The position numbers and the translations under genes are program-made. Shown here in pieces: positions 35,965 through 47,813 of a DNA stretch of 64,000 nt. Under the pieces are notes generated by a model that had not been told where the DNA came from, ran no database searches, and was given only the letters and a program-made list of their open reading frames with translations. Position 1 is the first letter of the stretch; the number at the start of each line of letters is the position of its first letter. This DNA is from Kingdonia uniflora. Its lineage: Eukaryota > Streptophyta > Magnoliopsida > Ranunculales > Circaeasteraceae. The stretch spans positions 1,178,001 to 1,242,000 of the forward strand of contig JACGCM010000012.1 of assembly GCA_014058105.1 (NCBI GenBank), in the 5' to 3' direction.

Positions 35965-36380
35965 TGATCCTTACTATTTTATTTGATCTCGGTCTATACT
36001 TGTCAAGTATTCATCAGACAAATAATATCCTTACTATTTGATTTGATCTCGATCTATACTTCTCAAGAATACATCAGAGAAACAATCTTCGTACTATTTA
36101 ATTTGATCTCGATCTATACTTATTAAGTATATGTCAGGCAAACAATCTCCGTACTATTTGATTTGATCTGATCTTGATCTATACTTGTTAAGTATACATC
36201 AGACAAACAATATCCTTACAATGTGATTTGATCTCAATCTATACTCTTCAAGTATACATTAGACAAAGAATCTCCGTACTATTTGATTTGATCTCGATCT
36301 ATACTTGTCAAGTATACATCAGACAAACAAAATCCTTACTATCTTGATTTGTTTTTGGTCACTACTTAACAAGTATACCT
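35965..36380. repeat. 60-bp tandem repeats in element A 3' region, about 7 copies
   Basis: Monomers of about 60 bp contain GATCTCGATCTATACTT, CAAGTATACATCAGACAAAC and a [C/T]CCTTACTATTTGATTT-like block. They sit between the end of pol and the 3' end of the antisense gene. Element D has a diverged array of the same period at the same place. Confidence 0.92.
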
Positions 36381-38518
36381 AAAGACTATTATTCAAATTT
36401 TACACAAACAATATCCAATTACAGGATATTCTACTTCGCGCTATTTACTTATCTAATAACCTCTAAGAGAGCTCTTGTTCTTCTCAAATCTAAATCTAGA
36501 TACCCATCTAAGGATATACATCTAGTACTCATTCTCATTACTTACCATTTCATGACAATCTTTTACATATCACGCAAACAAATGTTCCTCACTTATCTAC
36601 TCGATCTATAGTCACATTCGATCAAAATCACTTTATCAAATCTGCTACTTAGAAATATTTTGCAAATAATTTTTTTTTTCAGCAACACAAATTGTTTCAC
36701 CACAAACTACGAATTAAAATGTTTCGGTCCCACTGACCATTTTTACATCCTTTCTCAACAAACACAACTTACACAAGGTTTAACATTTCAGTGGGAGATT
36801 TTTCTTCATTCAAATTTAGGGTACCTTCGGGAACCTGTACATCTACTACCTCACCAGGACGAGTACCGTCAGCCTCCATCATCACATTATCTTTGATAAC
36901 ATCGATTTCTCTACGGACATCAGGAGTCTGGGGTACATCGTCATCTGAGTTATCATAGAAAACAACACCACCAGCTTTTGCAAGTCCCTTGTAAAAAAAT
37001 TTCCTCTCATCCAACTCGTCATATTGTTCTCGAAAATGTACCCTTACTTTCATACATTTTTTTAGTTTCTCTTCATTCATCTTCGCCCTCACCTCATCGG
37101 GCAGCTTACCCTGCTTTTGCTCCATTGTTTTACGAACATTGGTAACTTACTCCCTTACATCTTTTTTATAGGTCATCTTCTACAACGCCAAAGCCTCCTT
37201 TTTCTCTTTCTCTGCCACTTTCTTCGCTTCACCCAGCGTAGCTTCCCTCGCCTTTTTGGCATCGAGCTTATACCTATTTAATGTTGCATTCAATTCATCC
37301 TTCTCCGTGATCAAATCCTTCTTTATATTTTTGTAGGCAATAATCTGGTTTGCCAGCTCCCCACTGCCCACAATGTGTGCCATAGCTTCAGTTACCAACT
37401 TCTAAATCTGCATCAAAGTTATATAATAAATATTCGAGTGACCTACCAATTTTTTTATTTGTAGAAAAGCATTTAAATTTCTCACCTTTGTCAAATTCCT
37501 CTGACCCTCACTGAAAAACGTATTCAAACTATCAATCCCCACCAAGCAATCCACTAGCTCTGTCTTCAACTTATTCGTCCCTGACGTATAAGCATCCATA
37601 TTCTTCTGAACTTCCGTCTCAGACTCTCCGATAAATTTTTTCTTCGACGTCTCACCACTGGTCTTCTTCGGGACCACACTGCCAGAACCCCGTGGGGGAC
37701 GCATATTCGCAGCAACTGTTAATTTAGCAGTACCAGCCACCTCCTTCGTTGTTGATTGTTGAGTTAGCCTCTTATGAGGAAGCAATGGAGGAACATCAGA
37801 ACTCACTGCCCTTTTCTTTTTATTCCTTCCAGAGACTTTCCTAACAGAACATCAATCTCGGTATTAGTGTTGTACCCAGCTAATGAGTGATTTTCTAGCG
37901 GTAAGCTAGCATCTGTGGCTCTCTTATTCCTTGCCTATATTTTTTCGTCGATAACAGTCACTTCTGAACCTTTTACCCTCGACCTCTTTAAACCAACCTC
38001 TTGGAATAGTATGTTCACAAGATTTTGATCGATAACCAAGTTATCGATCCTACCAAAGAAATCTCTCCTCACTTTATACAACTCTTCATTTACTTCTAAC
38101 TTCTTGTTGATATCTTTCAACGCTGCAAACAACATAAACAAGTTAAAAACACTTACATCTTATTCACATAATTTGAACATCAAGAATTACAATTACCTAA
38201 CCATACACCTAAGTGAAAAGTTTTTTTCTTTAAGGGTTCCCCAGGATCTTTCTTATCGAACTCATAATTTCCGGATACGAGTAAGCGCTCATCAATGTAT
38301 CTTCCCCCAGTTGACACCATATCATAAAACAATGGTCTTTTCAGGAACCTCACCAAGTACCGGTAGCCTAGCTTCTGCGAGTTCATCTTGAGTGTGTAGT
38401 ACACACATAAATCATCGGCAGTTATCAACTCCTCCCCCTGACCTTAAGTCGACCATTTATTGTACCACATACCCTAAACAGGTCATATACATTCAGGTTG
38501 AACTGACCAGAGGCTACA

Positions 38519-39076
38519 TGATCCAGGAGGATCTAGTATTTTTTGAAGATTTGTTAAAGTCGTTCGAACAACTTTGAGTGTCGTTCGAACAAGTTAACAT
38601 GTTCGCTGGAATTTTGTCCTAGAGCCATATTTCGTTCGAACGACTTTGAGTGTCGTTCGAACGAGTTGTTATGTCCTTTGGAATTTGGCCTAGAGCCAAA
38701 TTTTCATTCGAATGAGTTTGGTTTCGTTTGAACGAGTTGGTCTATTATCTAGGGTTTAGACCAATTAGGCGAAAAGTCGTTCGAACGACTCCCTAGTTTG
38801 TTCGAACGACTTTGGCACTATTTTAGAATCTCAGGTGTTGTTTTGCCTCGAGGTCCATATTTTTATAATTTTCGAGTTCATTTTTATATAAAGGGAACTT
38901 ATGCTATTTTTGCGGTTATGTTAGATCTGAAAGAGTTCTGAGAGAGACCTAGGGTTTGAGAGTTTTTTTCTTGTAATTACTTCGTTTTGAGTAATCAAAT
39001 TTTTTATTTTTTCAAACCGATTGGTGTTCTTCGTATTTCTCTGCAAGCACGAGCTTCTCAATCGTATTGTGGATTA
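38519..39076 (+). mobile_element. Element C 5' LTR with palindrome cluster
   Basis: The 558-bp LTR has TATATAAA at 38885-38892. Eight copies or variants of TCGTTCGAACGA lie in its first 310 bp, in four pairs. Confidence 0.9.
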
Positions 39077-39078
39077 AG

Positions 39079-39090
39079 TGGAATCAAATT
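39079..39090 (+). other. Element C primer binding site, degenerate tRNA-iMet type
   Basis: TGGAATCAAATT follows the LTR by two bases and matches the start of the initiator-Met site TGGTATCAGA at 8 of 10 positions. Confidence 0.55.
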
Positions 39091-39135
39091 TCCATTTACA
39101 ATCTTCGGGGTTGATTGTGGTTTATGGTCCTTATA

Positions 39136-40207
39136 CTTGACCGTCTCATGCAAACGAATGAGAAGTTAGTGAGTCCGTTGACGATTCATAGCAAACCTAA
39201 TTCGAAGAAGAAGGACGATTTGAAGATGGATGAGGCCAACGATCGACTCACACTTTTGGAAATGTCAGTTTCTGACCTAACTTCTATTGTAGGGGAGTTG
39301 GTAAACCAATTGCGTCTCGCAAACCTCGCGAAGGCTTCCACTTCGGCGACACGGCGCGGCGAGGCTGCTCGAGGAGAAAAGGGGCTATGGAGGGGGATGG
39401 AGAAGGGGATAATACAGGGATGGATAACAATTCTGGTGATGTCAATTCCGTTAAGGTGTGCCCATGTTTTGGTAAGTCAATGAATCCTATGCGTAATCTT
39501 CGTATTGGTTTTAAGATTGAGATTCTGGTTTTTGATGGTCCGTCGATGTCGAGAAGTTAGATAATTGGATAGATAGGTTGGAAACTTATTTTTCCATTGA
39601 TGAATATTCCAACGCTCAGAAGATTTGCTTCTCTACTTTAAAATTTACAAGTCACTCATTCACGTGATGGAAATCCTATCAAAAATGACATGATATCGGA
39701 AGTCTGAGTTAGAAGAAATTCATGGTTTTGGTGAAGAAGCAGTTCTATCCAATTGGGTATGAACATGAGTGATGGTACAAATAGCACAACATACGCCAAA
39801 GGTTTGGGCAATCCGTGCAACAATTCACTACGGAGTTTCATAACCAAGCATTGGTTTTGGATATTAACGTGGAGGAATACGATGTGTTCATGAATTATAC
39901 GGGGGATTTGTCAGAGTCCATACGAAGAGAATTAAAGCTCTTCAATGTGGTAAATATCGAGGACACTACCGTTAAAGCAATTACTATTGAGGGCAAATAC
40001 TTGAAAAACTACAAGAAAGATGACAAGAACAAGTCGGGGTACAAGGCTAATTGGAAGTTTAATCAGAAAGGGGAGTCCAAAGGAGAGGGGTCTTCATTCA
40101 AAGGGACTATCTTGGGTAGCCCTTATCTTTGGGACCGAGATGCAATTTCCATTGAGGTGGTTCTGTTGAACGTGTGTCAAGTCATCTTGGGTAGTCCTTA
40201 TCTTTAG
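39136..40207 (+). pseudogene. Element C gag and protease remnant
   Basis: The N-terminal part (39136-39483) has a helical LTLLEMSVSDLTSIVGELVN stretch and an Arg/Gly-rich segment. The capsid blocks follow in broken frames, then an open frame at 39815-40207 with QQFTTEFHNQALVLDINVEE, SIRRELKLFNVVNIED and a Lys/Gly-rich tail. It runs directly into the protease end (ILGSPYLWDRDAI), so knuckle and most of protease are deleted. That 36-bp block is repeated at 40111 and 40185. Confidence 0.72.
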
Positions 40208-40249
40208 GACTGAGATGCAATCCTATACCGTCGTGCTCGCCACTATCGC

Positions 40250-41605
40250 TTGGTGAAGGATGGGACTAAGTTTTATATTAATGCGTGCAAGGAGCATATC
40301 ACTACCAGTAATTTGATAACGGCGACTCAGGCGAAACGATTAGTTAATGTGAGCGGAAAATTTGCTTTATTGTTGGCACGACAGGCTCATGAGGGTCCGT
40401 CGGCTACAGTATTACCTACTTTGGCAATATCTCCTAAGCACCAAACTGATATAGGGAAGTTTCACGAGGAGTTTGAAGACATCTTTTTGGGCATAGAAGG
40501 AATGTCACGCAGGAGGGATGCGGAGCATGATATCACATTGGTGAATGGTGCGCCACTACCCAATATTGGGTTATATCAGACTTCTATTACAGAGTCTGAT
40601 GAGATCAAGAAATAGGTACATGAGTTCCTGGAGCAAGGAGTTATTAATCCAAGTTGCTCACCTTGTGCTTCGCCGATATTACTGGTACCGAAGAATGATG
40701 GGTATTGGAGGATGTGTGTGGATTATCGGGCGTTGAACAAGATCACGGTGAAGAATCGTTATCCGCTTTTACGGATTGAGGAGCCTTTAGATGAGTTGCA
40801 GAAGACTCAGTTTTTCACAAAGTTGGATCTTAAGTCGTGTTACCATCAAGTTCGAATCCGGGAGGAGGATACTTGGAAGACAACTTTCAAAACCAAACAG
40901 GGCTTATTTGAGTGGTTAGTGATGCCTTTTGGGTTATGCAATGCTCTGGCGATGTTTATGCGGCTAATGAATGAGGTACTTCGTGCATTTATTGATGATT
41001 TTGTGATTGCATATTTGGATGATATCTTGATATATAGTCATACATGGGAGGAGCATCTTGGGCATTTACGTAAAGTATTGGGCGTATTGCGATCGCAACA
41101 GCTTTTTTTGAACGGGAAGAAGTACGAGTTTGGGAAACGGGAGCTAGTCTATTTGGGTTTTATTGTTGGTGGCGGTGAGCTTAATGTCGATCCAGAGAAG
41201 GTCTCGGTCATTAGTAATTGGCCTCGATCCCGTACAGTGATGGAAGTGAGGAGTTTTATAGGTTATTGTCAGTACTTACGGAAATTTATTCGGCATTTTT
41301 CCTAAATAGCTGCACCGTTGCATTCTTTGACGAAGACCGGGGTACAGTTTGTGTGGGAAGATCATCACGAGAAGACCTTTCTGTTACTGAAGCGGAAGAT
41401 TATGGATGCACCAGTGTTAGTATTTCGTAATTTGCAGCGGCTATTTGAGGTCGAGACAGATACGTTAGACTATGCATTAAGGGCAATCCTTTTACAGGAT
41501 GGGAAGTCGGTTGCTTACCATTCTAAGATGTTTACAGGAGCAATACGCAACTATCCGACCTACGATAAGGAGTTCTACGCATTATATCAATCAGTGAAGC
41601 ATTGA
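40250..41605 (+). pseudogene. Element C RT and RNase H
   Basis: An approach region (HEEFEDIFLGIEG, AEHDITLVNGAPLPNIGLY) leads into RT after a TAG at about 40613: MCVDYRALNKITVKNRYPL, FFTKLDLKSCYHQVRI, VMPFGLCNALAMFMRLMNE, AYLDDILIYSHTWEEH (catalytic DD intact) and EVRSFIGYCQYLRKFIRHFS. After one stop, RNase H continues with FEVETDTLDYALRAILLQDG and VAYHSKMFTGA. The frame is intact across the RT core; single stops elsewhere. Confidence 0.82.
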
Positions 41606-41950
41606 CAGAGTTACTTAGTGGGGAAGGAGGTTGTCAAGCATTCCGATCACAAACCGTTACAGTTCTTATCTACGTAGTCCAAGCATCAGCAAGCTCGCCA
41701 TATGAAGTGGATGTCGTATCTTTAGTAGTTTACCTTATTAATCAAGTATAAGAAAGGAGTGGACAACAAGATGGCTGATATGTTATCTCGGCCCCCATTG
41801 CCAACTATTTCCGCTTTGTTGGTAGCTATGCAGATCCAGCCGATTGTTCCTTCTGAGTACGTTCTAGGGTATGATGACAGCAGGGGGTTCAGTGTGATTC
41901 ACGAGAAGTTGCTACAGGGCAAGACTTGCTAGTATGTTCTGAAGGATGGT

Positions 41951-43300
41951 TTGATTTACTGGGGAAGTCTACTATGTATTCCTGAGGGTAGAGACCGTTT
42001 GCAGTGGATTCGAGAGGCACATTATTCTTGGGTGGCAGGTCATTTTAGGGTTGAGAAGGCTCTTTTGAATTTGTGGCTTAATGTCTATTGGACGAAGATG
42101 CAGGTGGATGTGGCACGTGTGGTTCATGGTTGCGTATTATGCAACACATCGAAGCATTCCAATAGGAAGATAGGACTGTACTTGCCATTGCCAGTTTCTA
42201 GTCGACCTTGGGGAAGCATATTGATGGATTTTATAGGTGGTTTGCCCATGACCAGGTGTAAGAATGACTATTTGTCTGTGGTGGTAGATCGATTCAGCAA
42301 GATGATTGTTCTTATTCCATGCCAAAAGACGGTCACAGGGGAAGGAACAGCGTGATTGTTTTTTAGAAACAACTGGAGGTATTTCGGGCTCCCTTCTTCT
42401 ATTATTTATGACAGGGATAGCCGCTTTTTGGGGTATTTTTGGAGATCGTTATGGGGGATGATTGACACTAAGTTGAAGAGAAGTACCACTTTTCATCCGC
42501 AGACAGACGAGCAAACTGAGGTCATTAACCGCACTTTGGTACATTTATTATGGGGATTCCATTCGAAGCATTCTAAGACTTGGGATGAGAGCTTACCGTA
42601 TCTTCAGTTTGCGTTCAACCAGGCGATTCATGGTTCCACGTTGAAGTCTCATTTTGAAGTTTGTTTGGGGTACTTGCCGCAAAGCCCTTTTGATTTGGCA
42701 TTTAGTCTTGGCGACAGGACGGTGTCAGAGAAGGAGGATAAAAAGCAGGTTAAATCTCAACGTTTCATTGAGAAGATCAGTAAGGTTCATGAGGTGGTTG
42801 AAGCTCAGTTAACGAAGACTCAAGTGAAGTATAAGGCTCGCCACGACATGCATAGGGTTGAGTGTACTTTTCTTATGGGCAACCTCATTTTGTTACATTT
42901 GAGTAGGGAACGGCTTAAGGGGGAAGGTAAAAAGTTCAAACCTATCCGTTATGGTATGTTTATGATTCTTAAGGAGATTGGTGACAATGCATTCCGGTTG
43001 GATTTGCCACCTTTCATGAAGATGTATTATATGATTAATACCGAGCATTTAAAGTTGTTTGAGCCGTCTCTTTTGGATGAAGACTCTACAATCGATACTC
43101 ACCTACTGTCAGTTGATGACTTATGGATGGAAAGAGAAGATCCGTTGCCGGAGGATGGTATTCTAGAGCGGAAGGTTCATACTACAAGACGGGGTGCTAT
43201 TGATTCGTTCCAAGTTGGGAAGAAGGGTCAGCTACCAAGTAAATCGAAGTGGTACAATAGGGAATTGGGCATCACCGCGTTCCTACATCTCCAGTTTTAG
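41951..43300 (+). pseudogene. Element C integrase
   Basis: The zinc finger (HYSWVAGHFRVEK, CVLCNTSKH) leads to MDFIGGLP (first Asp). After an in-frame TGA at about 42353, the core continues with IIYDRDSRFLGYFW (second Asp) and TTFHPQTDEQTEVINRTL (Glu). The C-terminus ends with ILERKVHTTRRGAIDSFQVG and SKSKWYNRELGITAFLHLQF, the tail seen in Reina-like plant elements at the chromodomain position. Only the TGA clearly interrupts it. Confidence 0.8.
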
Positions 43301-43338
43301 CTTGAGCAGGAGCTCAAGGCTCCTAAAGGGGGGAGCCA

Positions 43339-43898
43339 TGATCCAGGAGGATCTACTATTTTTTTAAAATTTGTCAAAGTCATTCGAACGACTTTGAGTG
43401 TCATTTGAACGAGTTGACATATTCTCTGGAATTTTGGCCCTGAGCCATATTTCCTTCGAACGACTTTCAGTGTCGTTCGAACGAGTTGTCATGTCCTCTG
43501 GAATATGGCCTAGAACCATATTTTTGTTCAAACAAATTTGGCTTCATTCAAACGAGTTGGTCTACTTTTCTAGGGTTTTGACCAATTAGGCGTAAAGTCG
43601 TTCGAACGACTCCCCAGTTCGTTCGAACGACTTTGGCACTGTTATGGATTCTCTGGCATTATTTTGCCTTGAGATCCGTTTTTTCATGATTTTCGAGTTC
43701 CCTAGTATATAAAGGGAACTTAGGTTATTTTCTAGGTTATGCTAGATCTGAAAGAGTTTTGAGAGAGACCTAGGGTTTGAGAGTTTTTCTTCTTGAAATT
43801 ACTTCATTTTGAGTAATCAAATTCTCTATTTTTCCAAACCGATTTGTGTTATTCGTATTTCTCTCCTAACACAAGCTTCTCAATCGTATTGTGGATTA
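43339..43898 (+). mobile_element. Element C 3' LTR with palindrome cluster
   Basis: The 560-bp LTR matches 38519-39076 and has TATATAAA at 43706-43713. It also carries eight TCGTTCGAACGA variants. It is preceded by the polypurine tract and followed by CTACA. Confidence 0.9.
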
Positions 43899-45950
43899 CT
43901 ACATCAAAAAAGTTCATAAACTTTTTCTAATATCCTCTAAGGGGAGCTTCAGCCCTTTCTTTATTTGTTCTCGATACACCAGAATACTATTTAAGGGTAT
44001 TTCCTGGTCAATCATTTCATACTGGTACTCCTCTAACCTTATATCCCTAGGAATACCATACTTCTTCTTAAAGCTTACTATCTCTTTGGTCTCTGGACCC
44101 TCTCCATAACATGCATCCTCGCCCTTCTCCACATCTTCATCCCCATCCCCACAACCTTCTCGACCACTAACTTGGGGCCCATGATCTACATCTATCTCCG
44201 TGGTCTCTTCATCAGATAGCTCAACAGTACTAGATACCACCCTTAACTGTTCCACGCTACCTAAATCTGTACAACTCAACCATACCCTATATCTCCCTCC
44301 CAATTGTTGTACACAAGTCCTCACATCAATCATCATAGGTGTTACGTCTTCTAGACTCCCGTATATGTATTTTTCATCATTTTGAATTAGTTCAGCCATT
44401 TTAAATCGAACCTGTACAACAGATTCCATAATTTTTACACAGTTAGAATCTTTCATATGTGATACATATATATGTTTATAAGTTCATATATTCTTAATCA
44501 TATCGTTGTCGAGAATACTCTCCAACATGACATTTCGCTTTACTAACTGCCACTATCATTTTACATTTATACTTTATACTACATTTCTCAATACATTTAA
44601 TATGATTTCATTCATATTCCTATCTTAAATTGAAGTAACACAATCGGTTATGTTCTCAAAGTTTTTTTTTCTTTATAATAATAATATCGATAACTTGTTA
44701 ATCTGGTTTACTTTTTGTCGAATTACAGGAAACTCAACAGCTTCTCGAGCATACTTCACTAGTTTCCCGCCAAAAATACCATCATTCAAAAATTAATAAT
44801 TCCCCTTCTCCGACACAAAATCCGACTAAATCCTAACAAAAATAACGTCCCCGACAATTTCGCCGTATCAAAACGACAATCTCCACTCATCTCTGCAATC
44901 GCGTCGTAACTACAACGCCATTAACCGATCAATCTCTCCACTCATCTCTACCAATTTCTTGTACCACCTACACCAGAACCCATCTATAAAACCTTTATGA
45001 CTCCATTTCTTCCACCTTCACACCCATACGAATCACACCCAAACCAGAATTTCCTTAACTACTCTATCAAACCCTAACATTGTTATCTTATCCCCTACTT
45101 ACAAATCATTCACTTTCGATCCAATTTAATATACAACAACATTCACTTTACTTAATCTTATTCATTTTTAACATAATCAATCAAAACAACAAACAATCAA
45201 AACCAGAATCACTAACCTTGTTTATGCGCTGCTTCCGTATCCCTCTCCTTTGCTCGCTTGGCTTTTTCAATCAGAACATTAATCTCCTCCTTCGCAATTA
45301 TAGGCAACCAATCCAACGACGAGCACAAGCAATTCGCACTAAAGATTTTTTTTATGTGCTTAAAAAGTATGAACAGTCGCCCACATCAGAGGTATTTATA
45401 GACCCCACGTGACTGTTTATCGTACCACTTCACGACCGTTCAACTCCTCGAACATAATGCCTTCTACTTCTCTTCCCAGCCTCTTCAATACTTCACCTTT
45501 ACAACGTCAACAAATGCTTACACTCCCACTCTAATCCTTTCATTTCTCAAAGAATTTCTTCAGTTACATTCATGTGCAACAAAGTACAACCTATATTGTC
45601 ACAAAGACGATTAACATCATCTTCCTTATATTTCATACTCTCACCTAAAGGAACTCATCTTGCCATAATCATTATTCTTGTTAGTTCCCCCACTTCTGCT
45701 TTACCTACAAATTCCTATATTTTTGGGTACATATTCGACAAACATCTCAATATCATCATATTCGATATTCTACCTGAAACATTATTAAAACAATTTTCCA
45801 TTGCCAAAATTTCAACAAGTATATTATCCATTCGACAAATAACCAACACATTACTTCCATCGACAAAACATCCTACACAACTATTTTCATTACATTTCAT
45901 TGACCATAACAACTCCTTACAAAGACCTACTCCTACTAAACATTACAACT

Positions 45951-46288
45951 TCATAAATCTCTAGCTGCAGCTTCATCTTCCCTCTTCACCAACAACATTT
46001 CTCGAGTCCACATTCCACCACAGCGTTCCGATGGATGCCAAAACTGCAATTTGACACGAAACTTAAAGTCCTTCTCAGCCTCCTTCGCTTCAACTTCACT
46101 CATCCATTCGTAATCAGGCTCTTTTGAATCTTCCATATGCATATCACAGTTCTGAGATCCAAAATATCGAGTCTACAGCACCCAGTACATCGCCTGAACA
46201 CGTCTGAACGCCCCATACCAGGCCTGAGCTATCGTCTTTACCATTTTGCATGAATGCCTCACATCTGTAGCAACAAGACTTATTTATA
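45951..46288 (-). pseudogene. Element A antisense ORF 2 with TATA box
   Basis: TATAAATA lies at 46281-46288, then an ATG at 46244 opens a 97-codon frame to TGA at 45951 with one internal TAG. The protein includes TIAQAWYGAFRRVQAMYWVL, EPDYEWMSEVEAKEAEKDF and FRVKLQFWHPSERCGGMW, rich in Glu, Lys and Trp. No family was recognised. It is absent from copy F, which jumps straight from the antisense promoter to the LTR. Confidence 0.45.
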
Positions 46289-46763
46289 CCCCCTCTAGTC
46301 CTGATTCAACTCACCTGCATTTAATATGCCTCAAAACTCTGCAATTTCCAAGTCAAATCAATTAACCTTGGAATCCATTCTTGGACCCATTTAGTCAAAT
46401 ATATTCGAGATGTTATGATAACCCATCAACATTTTCTATGCATCCACGTTCGACATTTGACCTTCGATTATTAACAACTACAATTGATAATCAACACAAC
46501 ACGGGAATAGAATATCGAAGTTCTTCACTTTATTTATTATGAATAAGTTACATTTCATGTTTGACAACTTCTTACTTCGATTCTGTTAAATATAACATCT
46601 GTGACTACATCCTTCGATTACATTACAACAAGCTATAATCTATCTTTACATTTGACTTGCATACCTAATTATTATATGTTTTCTTTTTACCAGAATTGGA
46701 CATTAAAGCCTCTTTCCAGTGCTAAGAACCTCAATGAATCTTAAGTCACTGAGCTTCTAAAGG

Positions 46764-47146
46764 CTACTCCCACCGATGAAGGAAACAAAAAATTGCAAGA
46801 AGCCTCCCACGTTCGGCAAGATCCCTGGACGCCCATTTGAGCTTCAAATCTTCATCATCAACACAAACAATTACCCTTTCTCCCCCAAACTGACACACTC
46901 CGTTACCTCCAACACCGCATGATGACATAATTTTTTCCAACAGATATGCATCTTCTCTTTCTTGACCTATCTCTTACCCCAATGTCATGACATGATCACA
47001 TGAAGAATTATTACTGATAAGTTTGTACCAGATTTTTCCCTCAGGTTGTTCACCGTCTCTCGCCTCAGACAATGCATTAGACCGCACTTGGGGTGGCATC
47101 TTTCTAAAACCACCACCATTCCACCCTCAGTAACCTTCTATTTATA
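46764..47146 (-). pseudogene. Element A antisense ORF 3 with TATA box
   Basis: TATAAATA lies at 47139-47146, 40 bp upstream of the ATG at 47099. The frame reads MPPQVRSNALSEARDGEQPE, stops at TAA 46974, and is open again in the same frame to 46764, including VCQFGGERVIVCVDDED and LKWASRDLAERGRLLAIF. The TAA overlaps a GTAAGAG donor-like site, so splicing rather than a stop is possible. No family was recognised. Confidence 0.4.
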
Positions 47147-47330
47147 CCTAATTTAACACCGTCAGATTTACTGAACTACATTAATTGCGCATCGGGAATG
47201 ACTTGACCAAATACAGTTCCTTTGACCTCAGAATTAGCACAGACGACTCATCTTCTCATTTTGACAACCTCTTCAGCTTCCAGCTTCTTCTCGACATAGC
47301 CACCAGTGCTTCTGTCGAGAATAAGGCGAT

Positions 47331-47813
47331 TGTAGTAGCATATTCCTCATACTCGACAAGAGTAAGCCAGCAAAGCATAGTTAAAGACAACCACAGATGA
47401 TCGAAGGCCATCATTCTAAAAGTTTCTATAAGTCCTCGACTTGCCAAAAGTAGCCATTGAAGCCTGGTCAAGAAAGAACTGTTTGAGATCTGCAAAGTTC
47501 ACCCACTCTCCCGGAATAGGAGGCTATTTCTTTCTTTTTGTAAAACTGTCTGTATGACTATAAATACAGGTAAATAATAAATTCTACAGGGCTGCAATCT
47601 TTTAGTATTCTTACTTCTAAAACCCAACATCACTCCAAAAAGTGCAATAACTAGTATCATACTAGATTTTACATCAAAATCCTCCTCGAGGTCGTGGTTT
47701 TTCTCAGCTTTTACTGAGTTTTCCATATAAAATCTTGTTTATCTAGTCTTATTGCATACTCTTTTCGAATAAGTATTGACGAAGGTTCTCCTTCTGGAAA
47801 GTACGCCACTACA
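47331..47813 (+). mobile_element. Element A 3' LTR
   Basis: The 483-bp LTR, TGTAGTAGC to CACTACA, carries TATAAATA at 47559-47566. It is followed by the GTTAT duplication and then by element E sequence. Confidence 0.9.

Larger units (their letters stand above)
38519..43898 (+). mobile_element. Reina-like Ty3/gypsy element C
   Basis: LTRs 38519-39076 and 43339-43898 start TGATCCAGGAGG and end GTGGATTA. They are flanked by perfect CTACA duplications (38514-38518 and 43899-43903). The target is exon 2 of the element A antisense gene. At 5380 bp it is compact, with gag, pol and polypurine tract (AAAGGGGGGAGCCA) on +. Pol sequence is of the Reina/CRM chromovirus type. Frames are broken and most of protease is missing. 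Confidence 0.9.
36769..45400 (-). pseudogene. Element A antisense gene 1, spliced, split by element C
   Basis: This minus-strand unit has TATAAATA at 45393-45400, a non-coding exon 1 to 45217, and intron 1 (45216-44412, GTTAGT...ACAG). The ATG at 44399 opens exon 2 (MAELIQNDEKYIYGSLEDVTP). Exon 2 is cut at 43904 by element C and resumes at 38518 to 38197 ([37 protein letters not shown]). Exon 3 (38122-37486) has [17 protein letters not shown] and a Ser/Thr/Lys-rich part. Exon 4 (37407-36769) is a charged coiled coil ([27 protein letters not shown]) ending [11 protein letters not shown]. Several stops are present, so this copy is dead, but exons and splice sites match copies F and D. The middle domain resembles the plant putative gypsy-type transposon domain by eye; its function is unknown. 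Confidence 0.7.
19397..47813 (+). mobile_element. Tat-lineage Ty3/gypsy element A (hosts B and C)
   Basis: LTRs 19397-19876 and 47331-47813 share TGTAGTAGCATATTCC at the start and CACTACA at the end. They are flanked by perfect GTTAT duplications (19392-19396 and 47814-47818). The primer site TGGCGCCGTCTGTGGGA follows the 5' LTR. The order gag, protease, RT, RNase H, second RNase H, integrase, tandem repeats and antisense genes is that of the Tat group (Retand/Grande type). Without nested B and C the element is about 12.4 kb. All sense ORFs carry stops, so it is not autonomous now. Confidence 0.88.

Noticed and set aside
35965..36380. CRISPR array or centromeric satellite
   Set aside because: Tandem 60-bp monomers without spacers, confined to an element 3' region with only about seven copies.
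38560..38830. CRISPR-like array of palindromic repeats
   Set aside because: Plant nuclear DNA, irregular spacing, repeats lie inside an LTR and recur in the partner LTR; no cas genes.
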